This document shows positions 50,521 to 58,909 of a stretch of DNA of 64,000 nt, piece by piece. Origin of the DNA: Jannaschia rubra (GTDB taxonomy: Bacteria > Pseudomonadota > Alphaproteobacteria > Rhodobacterales > Rhodobacteraceae). Position 1 is the stretch's first letter. Each line of letters begins with the position of its first letter. A model generated the notes under the pieces. That model was not told the DNA's origin. It was given only the letters and a program-made list of their open reading frames with translations, and made no database searches. The position numbers and the translations under genes were made by a program. The stretch lies in assembly GCF_001403735.1 (NCBI RefSeq), contig NZ_CXPG01000027.1, forward strand, positions 1 through 64,000. Reading direction: 5' to 3'.

Positions 50521-52883
50521 CGGATCATCTCCTTCCAGAAGTCGGGATCGGCACGCCATCCATGCGGCGCGCGCTCCTCGCCGGTCCGGCCGCCGCCAAG
50601 CACCGTCATCAGCGGGCCGAGCCCGGACAGGTCGGCATCGACCACGACCGAGTCCCCGCCCGAGCGGATCAGGGCGAGGCGGCGTCCGCCCGTCCCTTCG
50701 GACAGGATCTCCGCCTCGCGTTCGCCCAGGCGCAGGATGCGCCAGTCCTCGGGCGCGGCGCGCGGGTTCGGGAACAGCACCTGCGTCGCCACGGACTCGG
50801 CGATGATCGCGCCGACCTCCGAGCGGGTGAGGTGCTCGGGCGCCTGGGTCAGCATCACCACGCAGGCGTTGCGCTTGCGCATGGTGACGAGCCAGTCGTG
50901 CAGACGGCGCACGAAGATCGGGTCGGCCATCATCTTCCAGGCCTCGTCGATCACGATCAGCGTCGGGCGGCGGTCCTCGATGGTGCGCTCGACCCTGCGG
51001 AACAGGTAGCTGAGCAGCGCCGCGCGTTCGGCGTCGAGATCGAGAAGCTCGCTCATGTCGATGCCGATCACGTCCTCGTCGAGGCGGACCGCCTCCGCCC
51101 CGGGGCGGGAGAAGACCCAGCCGTGCCGCCCCTCCGCCGTCCACTCGCGCACCCGCCCCGCCAGGTCGCCCTCGTCGTCGGTCGAGGCCACGAGGCTCGC
51201 CAGCCCGTCGAAGCTGCGCAGCGCGGGCTCGGCCCGGACGATCTGGCGCACGGCCTCGGCCAGCGCGGTGGTCTGAGCGGGCTCCATCGGGCGATGACGG
51301 GCCAGCAGGTCGGCGAGCCAGCCCGCGAGCCAGGCCTCCCCGCGCGCATCCGTCTCGGTGGCGAAGGGATGCAGGCCCGTGGGCCGACCGACCTTCACCG
51401 CGCCGTAGCGGCCGCCGAGCGCGCGGACGGCCATCTCCAGCCCCTGGTCCTTGTCGATCACGACCACCCGCGCGTTCAGGCGGCGCGCCTGCGCGAGCAG
51501 GAAGGCGGTGAGCAGCGTCTTGCCCGAGCCGGTCCGGCCGAGCACCAGCGTGTGGCCGACGCTCGGCTCCGCGTCCGCCCTGCCCCGTTCGTGGAAATTG
51601 AAGCGGTATAGCGTCGAGCCGACGGTGGGCAGGCCGGTGACGGGCGCGCCCCAGGGAGACTCGCCCGTGCCCCGGCCGCGGCCCGCGGCGTGAAGCGCGG
51701 CCATCTCGGCGAAGTTGTCCGCCGACACCATGCCGGACCGGATGCGGTAGCCCCAGTTGCCGGGCGCCTGCGCGAAGTAGAGCGCGCGGGCCGCCCAGCC
51801 CTCGCGCACGAGCAGCATCCCCGCCTCCTGACCGACACGCCAGATCTCGGAGACCGCGCGCTCCAGCTCCGCCTCGTCGTCGCACCAGACCTGGATGCTC
51901 GCATGGTGGTCGCCGAAGACGAGCCGCCCCGAGGCGACCTCGTCGGCCGCCTTCACAAGCTGCTCGGTCAGGCTAACGCCGGCATCCTCGGTCGCGCCGC
52001 GCTGGCGGTGGACGCGCTGAATGCGCTCCAGCGTCTCGGCGGTGCGCCGGGGCGTGAAGCTGTTGGTGACGCAGACGTCGTAGGGAAGCTCCAGCCCGTC
52101 GAGCATGGCGGGCCAAGTGGCGGGCGGGTAGGACTTAATTCCGAAGATCGCGCCTACGCGCGAGCGGACCCCGTCATGCAGGCGCATCCGCCCGCCATCG
52201 AACGTGACCTCGAAGTTGGTCATCGATTCGGCCAGCAGATCGCCCGGCGCCGCATGCACGCGGGCGTAATCCTGTCCATGGACGGCGGCGAGCAGTGCCA
52301 GCCACTCGCCGGAGGAGGCGCAGAGCCTGCGGGCGCCGCGCTCGCGCAGCGCGCCCACGACGAGACCCATGGCCTCGTCCATCTCCGCGACCCGGGCCGC
52401 GCAATCGTTACGGAAGGCGCGTTTGGCGCGGCCCAGCCCGAAGGGCAGCCGATGCGCAAGGCTCGGGCGCAGGAGGACCGAGAGCATCAGAACGCGACGC
52501 TTGAGGTCGCGCGCGCCGAGGCTCTGCCGCCAGGCGCCGTCCACGGCCGCGGCGAAGGGCGCGTCCTCAATCTCCGGAAGCTCGACCCGCTCGGATCGGG
52601 CGAGCCGGTGCACGACCACGCCGAAGCGCTCGCCGAGCTGGCCCACCATACGCGCGACGGTGCCCGACAGCTCGTCGATGGCGGCCTCGTCCGCCGTCAG
52701 CCCGTCGATGCCGTCGAGCACCATGGAGGCCATGAGGTCGCCCTGCCGGGTGAGGATCACATCGTCGCGGAGCGCCGAGACGTAAGGCAGGTGCCGGCCG
52801 AAGCGCTCGTGCCGGGGCGCGCGCGTGCCCAGCAGGTCGCGCGCGGCGGGCGGGACGTCGTGATTACGGAGGCTAGCCGACAT
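50517..52883 (-). CDS. virB4: Type IV secretion ATPase VirB4
   Basis: A 788-residue ATPase of the VirB4/CagE family. The N-terminal domain contacts the membrane, and the C-terminal RecA-like domain has Walker A G-R-T-G-S-G-K-T near 448-455 and Walker B L-I-V-I-D-E-A-W-K. It drives pilus assembly and substrate translocation. Overlaps virB3 by 11 nt. Confidence 0.93.
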   Translation of the reverse strand: MSASLRNHDVPPAARDLLGTRAPRHERFGRHLPYVSALRDDVILTRQGDLMASMVLDGIDGLTADEAAIDELSGTVARMVGQLGERFGVVVHRLARSERVELPEIEDAPFAAAVDGAWRQSLGARDLKRRVLMLSVLLRPSLAHRLPFGLGRAKRAFRNDCAARVAEMDEAMGLVVGALRERGARRLCASSGEWLALLAAVHGQDYARVHAAPGDLLAESMTNFEVTFDGGRMRLHDGVRSRVGAIFGIKSYPPATWPAMLDGLELPYDVCVTNSFTPRRTAETLERIQRVHRQRGATEDAGVSLTEQLVKAADEVASGRLVFGDHHASIQVWCDDEAELERAVSEIWRVGQEAGMLLVREGWAARALYFAQAPGNWGYRIRSGMVSADNFAEMAALHAAGRGRGTGESPWGAPVTGLPTVGSTLYRFNFHERGRADAEPSVGHTLVLGRTGSGKTLLTAFLLAQARRLNARVVVIDKDQGLEMAVRALGGRYGAVKVGRPTGLHPFATETDARGEAWLAGWLADLLARHRPMEPAQTTALAEAVRQIVRAEPALRSFDGLASLVASTDDEGDLAGRVREWTAEGRHGWVFSRPGAEAVRLDEDVIGIDMSELLDLDAERAALLSYLFRRVERTIEDRRPTLIVIDEAWKMMADPIFVRRLHDWLVTMRKRNACVVMLTQAPEHLTRSEVGAIIAESVATQVLFPNPRAAPEDWRILRLGEREAEILSEGTGGRRLALIRSGGDSVVVDADLSGLGPLMTVLGGGRTGEERAPHGWRADPDFWKEMIR

Positions 52884-53148
52884 AGCGGTCTTCCCCGTTC
52901 TCGGTCCGCCCGGGGGTGCGCGGCGTGCGGGCCGTCACGACCTGCAAGATGTCGAAGACGTGGGGGTTGCGGTCCGCCACCAGCCAGAGCGGCGGGTAGG
53001 CGATCACGGGGACGAGCAGCCACCACAGGCTGCCCGTGCCGATCAACGGCACGAAGGTGGCGAGGCTGAGCGCCACGCCATAGCCGAGCGGCAGGCCGAG
53101 GAAGGTCGTGGGGCGCATCAGGCCGAGGAAGACCGGTGTGCGTCGCAT
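52873..53148 (-). CDS. virB3: Type IV secretion protein VirB3
   Basis: A 91-residue inner-membrane protein with a hydrophobic pair (about 17-60) and the family start R-T-P-V-F-L-G-L-M-R-P. I use the ATG at 53148, which has GGAG upstream and gives the usual length; an ATG at 53202 would add an atypical extension. Assembles with VirB4. Confidence 0.88.
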   Translation of the reverse strand: MRRTPVFLGLMRPTTFLGLPLGYGVALSLATFVPLIGTGSLWWLLVPVIAYPPLWLVADRNPHVFDILQVVTARTPRTPGRTENGEDRYVG

Positions 53149-53206
53149 GGGCGTCGTCTCCGCGGGGCGGCCCCCGCCCTGCCGGGCGGAGGCGCGTGGC
53201 ATCAGG

Positions 53207-53500
53207 TCAGGTCGGTGCGCCGGCAAAGCCGTCGATCACGGTCGCCGCGCCGAACACGATGGCCATGCCGACGAGCACGCCGCCGAACGTGGCCGCGTTG
53301 ATCCGGCCGAACATCAGCATGACGCCGAGCACGACCACGGCGATGATGCCGACGGCCCGGCCGATCGGACCCGTGAGCGCCGTGACCACGGTGGTCAGCA
53401 TGGTGGTCACCGGCGACAGGTCCTGCGCGAGCGCGGGCACCGCCGAGGCGAGGAGGAGCAGCGCCGCGGCCGCGGCGAGCGTAGGGGTTCGTTCCGTCAT
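53207..53500 (-). CDS. virB2: Major pilin VirB2
   Basis: A 97-residue prepilin: long signal sequence ending A-L-A near residue 22, then two hydrophobic helices separated by a short R-I-N-A loop, the pattern of VirB2/TrbC pilins. ATG overlaps the stop of the upstream transglycosylase (TGATG). Confidence 0.88.
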   Translation of the reverse strand: MTERTPTLAAAAALLLLASAVPALAQDLSPVTTMLTTVVTALTGPIGRAVGIIAVVVLGVMLMFGRINAATFGGVLVGMAIVFGAATVIDGFAGAPT

Positions 53501-54138
53501 CACATTTCTCCAAGGGAGCTTCGGTAGATCGCCATCACCTTGCGCACGTGCCCGCGGGTCTCGGCGTAAGGCGGCACGCCGGCGTGCCGCGCCACGGCCT
53601 CCGGCCCGGCGTTGTAGGCGGCCAACGCCAGCTCCAGGCTGCCGAACCGCTCCACCTGCGCGAGGAGGTAGCGGGCGGAGCCGTGCAGGTTCTGGACGGG
53701 GTCGTGCGGATCGACCCCGAGATCGCGCGCCGTGGCGGGCATGAGCTGTCCCAGTCCGACCGCGCCCACATGACTGCGGGCGGCAGGGTCGAAGGCGCTC
53801 TCCACGGCGATGTTGGATCGGAAGAAGGCATGCCACTGGCCCGCGGTCAGGCCGGCTCGGCGCAACGCCGGGTGGCTGGCATGCGCGAGTGCCACATCGA
53901 GGATCAGATCCTCGACCTCCGGACGGCCCCTTCGCACCTGACGCGGCGCGGCCTCCATGTCGGTCTGCGGCGCGGCACGGGTGCTCTTCACGGGCGGGCG
54001 GTCGAGATCGAGCACCGCGCCGGAGACCCGTCCAACGCCTTCGCCCGCACCCAGGTCGATCACGGAGGCATGCGAGATACCGGGCAGAGTCATGAGGGCG
54101 AGGCAGGCTCCGACGGCCAGGCATCTCCGGTCTGTCAT
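53500..54138 (-). CDS. Lytic transglycosylase at the head of the VirB operon
   Basis: A 212-residue SLT-domain enzyme with signal peptide (1-24). The catalytic Glu lies in A-V-E-S-A-F-D-P, followed by [13 protein letters not shown] and A-A-Y-N-A-G-P. It is shorter than the second transglycosylase at 49269 and is the more classical VirB1 by position. Start at 54138 chosen for the signal peptide. Confidence 0.88.
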   Translation of the reverse strand: MTDRRCLAVGACLALMTLPGISHASVIDLGAGEGVGRVSGAVLDLDRPPVKSTRAAPQTDMEAAPRQVRRGRPEVEDLILDVALAHASHPALRRAGLTAGQWHAFFRSNIAVESAFDPAARSHVGAVGLGQLMPATARDLGVDPHDPVQNLHGSARYLLAQVERFGSLELALAAYNAGPEAVARHAGVPPYAETRGHVRKVMAIYRSSLGEM

Positions 54139-54439
54139 GGGCCCCTGCCCTCCTTCGTCGCGAACCGGACGGAGCGCGCAGGGAGAGGCCGGCGGCACGC
54201 ATCCGCGCCGCCAGGAAGGCCGTCATCCTCAAGTGCGGCCTGCCGTGTCGTCCCCCGGTGGACGATCCCGGCCCTGCCGATCCGTCCGCTCGTTCCGCCC
54301 GGTCCCGGCCTTCCGCCGCTCCGGTTCATGATCGTCCGGAAGTTGCCCTCCGGAACTGGCTTGACGATAAATGAGAACTAAACAAGAACACAAGCGCCAA
54401 CCCGTGGGGTCGATGGACTAATTTACAAGGGGGTAGATC
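54139..54439. other. Divergent promoter region of the VirB operon
   Basis: 300 bases without a gene, GC-rich except for an AT-rich patch at 54355-54430. On the - strand a weak promoter TTGTGT, 17 bp, TTATCG lies in this patch and could serve the VirB operon; the same patch probably drives the rightward gene at 54440. Confidence 0.4.
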
Positions 54440-54760
54440 ATGACGTTGCGGCAGTGCGGTCGAGGTTCGGGGCGATGGTGCGTGGCGCCTGCTGGCGTGC
54501 TGGCCGTCCTCGCCCACGTCGGAGCCGCCACAAGTGAGGCACGAGCGCAGACCACATCGTTCGATTGCCTGCCTCCGGTGCCGCCCGCGGAGGTCTCTCC
54601 GGAGCTGCTGCGCGATTTCGAGGGCGAGCTGCGCGCCGAATACAGCGCCTATTTCGACGAGGCGCAGGCCTACCTCGCCTGCCTCGACGCGGCCGGCCGG
54701 ACCGTGCGGACGGAGGTGCAGGCGGCGCTGGAGGCGTATCGACGCCTGTTCCCCGAATGA
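54440..54760 (+). CDS. Small exported hypothetical protein
   Basis: A 106-residue protein with a signal peptide (to about residue 36, A-R-A-Q) and an acidic helical mature part with two cysteines. No domain recognised. Divergent from the VirB operon and followed by another exported protein, so it may assist conjugation in the periplasm. Confidence 0.65.
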   Translation: MTLRQCGRGSGRWCVAPAGVLAVLAHVGAATSEARAQTTSFDCLPPVPPAEVSPELLRDFEGELRAEYSAYFDEAQAYLACLDAAGRTVRTEVQAALEAYRRLFPE

Positions 54761-54800
54761 CCGGCCCCATGGAGACGAACGAACCGAAGGAGGCGCATCG

Positions 54801-55511
54801 ATGCGCAAGCTGCTGACGACCGCCGCGCTGGTCGTGACATTGGGAACCGGCCTCGCGCCCGCGCGCGCCGAGGCCTACGCCGTCGATTGCGCGATCCTGC
54901 TCTGCCTCGCGGGAGGATGGCCCACCTCGGCGCCCTGTGCCCATGCCAAGGCGGAGTTCATCCGCCGGATCACGCCCTGGCCCATCGAGCCGCCCCTCCA
55001 GATCTGGCGCTGCCCGATGAGCGCCGCTTCGCTCGAAGGCACCCCGGCGAGCCGCTTCGCCGCCAAGGTCGAGGAACTGTCGGGACATCCCGTTCCGCTG
55101 GCCGCCGCGGCCGACGGACGCGCGCGGGCGCTCCGGGATGCGCTCATGCGGGTGCCGGCCTCCTACGACGGGGCGACGCCCGGCGCCGATGCCGACGTGT
55201 CCGGGCCGGCCTTCGACTTCATCCGCTCCATCGTCGTCTACGACATCGACTGGTACGAGTACGATCACGAGAACCACGAGGGCGACCATACCTGCCGCCG
55301 GTTCCGGCAACGGGTCCGGGTCGGCACCTATGACGATGCCGGGGCCTTCCGCTGGCGCGACGCGCACGTCACGCAGGCCACGTCGCGGCCCTGGCTCGGC
55401 TTCACCACCCGACGGAAGGACGCCTGCAGCTACGAGGGCCGCTTCCGAGGCGTCGCCGTCGAATGGCGCGACCACGAAGGCACGCATGGGCACGAGGTGG
55501 TCCGGTACTGA
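54801..55511 (+). CDS. Conserved exported protein of conjugative plasmids
   Basis: A 236-residue protein with a signal peptide (1-24) followed by a cysteine-rich motif C-A-I-L-L-C-L-A-G-G-W-P and C-A-H-A-K-A-E-F-I-R-R-I, then P-I-E-P-P. I recognise this motif from hypothetical proteins beside alphaproteobacterial transfer genes; function unknown. ATG follows GGAGG. The C-terminal half is beta-rich with H-E-N-H and further cysteines. Confidence 0.75.
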   Translation: MRKLLTTAALVVTLGTGLAPARAEAYAVDCAILLCLAGGWPTSAPCAHAKAEFIRRITPWPIEPPLQIWRCPMSAASLEGTPASRFAAKVEELSGHPVPLAAAADGRARALRDALMRVPASYDGATPGADADVSGPAFDFIRSIVVYDIDWYEYDHENHEGDHTCRRFRQRVRVGTYDDAGAFRWRDAHVTQATSRPWLGFTTRRKDACSYEGRFRGVAVEWRDHEGTHGHEVVRY

Positions 55512-55593
55512 GGAGCGGTCATGCGGGGCGATTACGAGATTGAATTTGGTGCCAAACTAGATACCCTCTGCGCATTCTTGGGGAGAATCGCGC

Positions 55594-55803
55594 ATGCAGA
55601 GGATGGAAGCCCGCGTCGCCGTGAGCGTGTCGGACCTCAAGAAGAGCCCCAGCGGCGTCATGGCGCGCGCCGAAGGCGAGGCTGTGGCCGTGCTGAACCA
55701 CAACAAGGTCATCGCCTACATGGTCCCGGCGGAAGCCTACGAGGCCATGAAGCGTCGGCTCGGCGAGCCGGAGGCGGACTGGAAGCGGGCAAGCGGCGAA
55801 TAA
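55594..55803 (+). CDS. Orphan Phd/YefM-family (StbD-like) antitoxin
   Basis: A 69-residue antitoxin: V-S-V-S-D-L-K-K-S-P-S-G-V-M DNA-binding start, then V-A-V-L-N-H-N-K-V-I-A-Y-M-V-P and an acidic tail. A palindrome TTTGGTGCCAAA (55545-55556) upstream is a likely operator. No RelE/StbE toxin follows: the next 290 bases hold the repC leader. Either the toxin was lost or the antitoxin acts as an anti-addiction gene or regulator. Confidence 0.8.
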   Translation: MQRMEARVAVSVSDLKKSPSGVMARAEGEAVAVLNHNKVIAYMVPAEAYEAMKRRLGEPEADWKRASGE

Positions 55804-55902
55804 GACCGCAGGCGGCCCGGACGCGGTGCGCCGCGGATCGGCGGCGTCGTGACGCCACCGCAAGCCACGAAGAAGAAACGAGAGAGGAGAGCAGACCCTA
55901 GA

Positions 55903-55985
55903 AAGCGAAACCCCCCGCGAGGTGGAACCACGCGAGGGGGGCTTAAGGAACCCAGGGTTGGCGCCCTGAACAAGATCTCTAGTCA
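55903..55985 (-). ncRNA. Candidate ctRNA (antisense regulator of repC)
   Basis: On the - strand TTGCCT (56020-56015), a 17-bp spacer and TAGAAC (55997-55992) form a promoter. About 75 nt downstream a strong hairpin (55941-55911, six outer C/G pairs plus inner GTGG/CCAC) is followed by TTTCGCTTTC, an intrinsic terminator. A short antisense transcript ending in such a hairpin just upstream of repC is exactly what repABC-type plasmids use to control copy number and incompatibility. Confidence 0.65.
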
Positions 55986-56000
55986 AGATCGGTTCTAGAG
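55977..56000. repeat. Inverted repeat in the repC leader
   Basis: CTCTAG (55977-55982) and CTAGAG (55995-56000) flank 12 bases and overlap the ctRNA -10 region. Could be part of the leader structure that the antisense RNA controls. Confidence 0.45.
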
Positions 56001-56091
56001 CCCTCCGACATCGCAGGCAAGAGAAAACCGCATCCGTGCGAACGGTGGTGGCTTGCCGGCCCATCTCGCCCCAATCACAGGCGAGGACATC

Positions 56092-57297
56092 ATGTCATTC
56101 TCACAGGCGGCCACGGCGTCGCCCCAGTCTCCCTATGCCGGTGCGCTCGCGTCCGGCCCCTATCCCGTGCTGCCTGACGGCATGCAGCGCAGTCAGGTGC
56201 GCGACCTGCTGTTGGAGCTGCGCCGCGCGCTCAAGCTTTCCCAGGCGGCGCTTCTGACGCTGCTGCAGATCGTCGAGCGCACGCGCCCCTCCGATTGGAC
56301 GAGCCGCGACGCGGAGCCGGTCTGCTACGCCCGACAGGTCCGCCTAGCGGCCGAACTGGGCAAGTCCGAACGCGCCGTGCGCTACGACGAGGCGCGCCTC
56401 GAGCGTATGGGCCTCATCGAACGGCGCACGCTGGCCAACGGCGCGCGCACCTCGCATGGCGGCTGCGGCCTCGTGCTCTCGCCGCTCATCGAACGGATTC
56501 CGATGCTTCTGGCCCTACGCGAGCGCCAGAGGGCCGAGTGGGACGCGCGGGCGGCGCTGCTCGCCCGGCGCAGCGCGCTCTACCGGGCCGTCAAGACGAC
56601 GCTGATGGAGGCGCAGGAGGCGCGGCCGGGAAACGCGGACGTGCGGGAGGCTGCAGAGGCGTTCCTGTCGTGGCCAGGGACCGGCGAACTCCGCGCCATG
56701 TCGATGGAGGCGCTATCAGGGCATGTTCAGGATGCCGGTCGCTTGGCGGATCGGCTGGATGAATTGCTAGAAGATTGCTGTGATTCTTCCGGCCGAACGG
56801 CCGAGCGCTTCCGGTCCTATATACAAGCTACAACCCAAACTTCCCCTGAATCCTGTAATGCGCCGGCTAACGCCGACGCTAGCTATGAAAGAGATGGTGA
56901 GCAGGACCGGGCGTCGCGCAAGCCCCCTGCCCCGCCCGCGGGATTGGATCGTCTGACGCCCCGAACGCTGCGATCGGTCGCCTCCGAAGAGCTGCGGCTT
57001 TACCTCGACGCCGAAGCGCAGGGGCGCGAGCCGCGAATGCGGGATTTCACCCTCGCTGCCATCAGGCGCCTGCCCGAGCTCGGAGTGAACCCTTCGGCCT
57101 GGGAAGAGGCCGCCGAGGCGATGGGGGACGAAGCGGCCACGCTGGCCGTCCTGGTGATCGACGCCAACCGCGACCACCCGACCGCCCCCGTGCGGAAGCC
57201 TGGCGGGCTTCTGCGCGCCATGGCCCGACGACAGAGGGCCGGGGAACTGAACCTTCTAGGAAGCCTCATCGGGCTGATGGAGCGGAGACGTGGATGA
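56092..57297 (+). CDS. repC: Plasmid replication initiator RepC
   Basis: A 401-residue RP-C family protein. The N-terminal winged-helix initiator domain contains L-R-R-A-L-K-L-S-Q-A-A-L and C-Y-A-R-Q-V-R-L-A-A-E-L-G-K-S-E-R; the C-terminal domain (about 285-400) ends in the usual helical region. RepC initiates replication at an origin inside its own gene. The ATG at 56092 follows GAGG. Unlike repABC plasmids, repA and repB are not directly upstream; a ParA-like gene lies 1.6 kb downstream on the other strand. Confidence 0.88.
   Translation: MSFSQAATASPQSPYAGALASGPYPVLPDGMQRSQVRDLLLELRRALKLSQAALLTLLQIVERTRPSDWTSRDAEPVCYARQVRLAAELGKSERAVRYDEARLERMGLIERRTLANGARTSHGGCGLVLSPLIERIPMLLALRERQRAEWDARAALLARRSALYRAVKTTLMEAQEARPGNADVREAAEAFLSWPGTGELRAMSMEALSGHVQDAGRLADRLDELLEDCCDSSGRTAERFRSYIQATTQTSPESCNAPANADASYERDGEQDRASRKPPAPPAGLDRLTPRTLRSVASEELRLYLDAEAQGREPRMRDFTLAAIRRLPELGVNPSAWEEAAEAMGDEAATLAVLVIDANRDHPTAPVRKPGGLLRAMARRQRAGELNLLGSLIGLMERRRG
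56755..56895. other. AT-rich patch in repC, possible origin (oriV)
   Basis: A stretch inside repC with many A/T runs (ATTGCTAGAAGATTGCTG, then TATATACAAGC) and much lower GC than the rest of the gene, corresponding to a poorly conserved linker in the protein. In repABC plasmids the origin lies in such a central AT-rich part of repC. Inferred by analogy. Confidence 0.45.
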
Positions 57298-57785
57298 GGG
57301 CGCGATCCTGCAGCCGTCGCAAGTTGTCTCACGAAGACGCATGATCGGCCATTCGTGGACCGGCGCTCGCTGCAGCCGATAGTGTGCCGCTGATGGGCGC
57401 GACGGTAGCGGGGACCGGGGGCGGAGACGTCAAGGATCGGAGCTCCCGGTCTCCGCGGGTCAGGAGGATGGTTCGAGAGATGCGTCGGCCGTCCCCTTTC
57501 AGGGCCGGGCTCTACTCGGCCGCATGCGGCCTCCCGGAGCCCCTGTGCGGGTCTCCGCCGCCTTGGCGGTGACGATCCCTGACGGGCAGCGGCGGAGCTG
57601 TAAAGAGTGCCGCTTTTTCAACCTACCTGATGCGTCAGGCGTTCTCGATTTCCGTATCCTGCATACCTGAGGCGTCCATATGCGCGAGCTACATCCTAAC
57701 GTCCTGCGTCAACGATGTCGGCAAGCTTGCTTGCTCCACACTGAAACGAGGGGATAGACGGATCACGAAGAACGAAGGAGGAACG
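57298..57785. other. Intergenic region downstream of repC
   Basis: About 490 bases without a supported gene. Contains structured element copy B (57505-57580) and AAAGAGT (57602-57608). The segment 57620-57780 is less GC-rich and probably carries the promoter of the gene at 57786. Confidence 0.45.
57505..57580 (+). ncRNA. Structured element, copy B
   Basis: Shares CCGGGCTCTACTCG at its start and GGTGACGATCCCT at its end with the element at 22196-22261. First stem GGGCTC/GAGCCC encloses a perfect GGCCGC/GCGGCC hairpin; the second stem combines GTC/GAC and CGCC/GGCG. Loop sequences differ from copy A while stems are kept. Confidence 0.4.
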
Positions 57786-58202
57786 ATGTTCGGACGCATC
57801 GTCGTGGCGCTGATGGCCTTGGCGCCGACCATCTGCCTAGCAGGCACGGTTTGGGAGCGCGGCGTTGCACGTGGTCTTGATACCTACGTGGCCGCCATCG
57901 ACGGCGGACGCGTGACCATCGCCTGCGATCCGGATCGCGTCCACGGGACCACCCCTCAGGGGACGATCGTCATCCTCATGCCAAAGGATCGAAGCGCGAC
58001 GCGCGTGGTGTTTCTCGCCGAGAGCGGCGAGCAAGCCGCCTTCGACCTGCGGGACGGTGTCGCCGCCCAGGCGATGACCGACCCCGACGACTGGGAAACG
58101 ATGACGGGAATGATGCGCGAGGGCGGGCGGGTCGCCGTCGTGACGGCGCGGGACGCTTTCACCCTCGACTTGGCCCCCCTGCCCTCCCTCCACTGCTCCT
58201 AG
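57786..58202 (+). CDS. Small exported hypothetical protein
   Basis: A 138-residue protein with a signal peptide (1-19, C-L-A-G) and a beta-rich mature domain with cysteines near both ends. AAGGAGG precedes the ATG, so translation should be strong. It is convergent with the partition-partner gene and overlaps its end by 4 nt. No family recognised. Confidence 0.7.
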   Translation: MFGRIVVALMALAPTICLAGTVWERGVARGLDTYVAAIDGGRVTIACDPDRVHGTTPQGTIVILMPKDRSATRVVFLAESGEQAAFDLRDGVAAQAMTDPDDWETMTGMMREGGRVAVVTARDAFTLDLAPLPSLHCS

Positions 58203-58909
58203 CCGTCGATGCGCTTCTCGAGCGCGTCGAGCTCCTCCACGAGCAGCACGCGTGCGAAGGCGCTAAGCACTTGCCCCGTCGAGTGGATCCGCAGCGGGTC
58301 GTGGATGCCCTTGTACACTTCCCGGACCTGGTCCGCCGACAGGTTCATGGTGGTGCGTCCGAAGGCGGGCCCCTCGCCGCGTGAATCCTCCAGTCGCGGC
58401 GCGGCCTGGTCGGTGTAGCGGCTCCAGCCGTCCGCGTCGCGCAGTTCGCGCATGCGGACCAGAACGGCCTTCTGCAGAGCTTTCTGTATGTAGGTGATGG
58501 ACACGCCGGCGGCCTCGGCCATCTCCTCGATGCGCACGGTGTCCGCGAGGAGGACCCGCATGTGGAATGCGGGCTTCTCACCCCCCTGCCCTACCGCCTC
58601 CTCCGCGTTCTGCTTGGCTTTGGCCCGCGACCGCAGCCGGCGCGGCGCCCGTGCCTTCCGCGCCGCTTCGGGCTTCGCCGTCTCGGCGGGTGCGGCATAG
58701 GCCTTCGATGCGGGCCCGACTTCGGCATTTACAGGCTTCGTCGCGTCCTGGGAAGTTTCCGTCGTGGGCGCGTTTGCCGTCTCAGCCCCCTGCCCTACCG
58801 GTCGTGCTTCCATGTACTTCGCCGCGCTGACGGCGAGCGTTTCGGCGCGAGCATGGCGGTCGGCGTTGGACACGCCGATGCCCGTCCTCTGCGGCACCTT
58901 GCGGATCAT
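58199..58909 (-). CDS. ParA partner protein (ParB/VirC2-like position)
   Basis: A 236-residue basic protein. Residues 1-110 are low-complexity, Ala/Pro/Lys-rich; residues of about 115-236 form a helical domain (I-E-E-M-A-E-A-A-G-V-S-I-T-Y-I-Q-K-A-L resembles a helix-turn-helix or ribbon-helix-helix core). The ATG overlaps the ParA stop (ATGA), so it is the natural DNA-binding partner of the ATPase, in partition or, by analogy with VirC1-VirC2, at the transfer origin. Not similar to classical ParB. Confidence 0.65.
   Translation of the reverse strand: MIRKVPQRTGIGVSNADRHARAETLAVSAAKYMEARPVGQGAETANAPTTETSQDATKPVNAEVGPASKAYAAPAETAKPEAARKARAPRRLRSRAKAKQNAEEAVGQGGEKPAFHMRVLLADTVRIEEMAEAAGVSITYIQKALQKAVLVRMRELRDADGWSRYTDQAAPRLEDSRGEGPAFGRTTMNLSADQVREVYKGIHDPLRIHSTGQVLSAFARVLLVEELDALEKRIDG

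Noticed and set aside
55911-55941. Strong hairpin considered as terminator of the orphan antitoxin gene
   Set aside because: The T-rich run lies on the - strand side of the stem, so it fits better as terminator of the leftward ctRNA; it may still act weakly in both directions.
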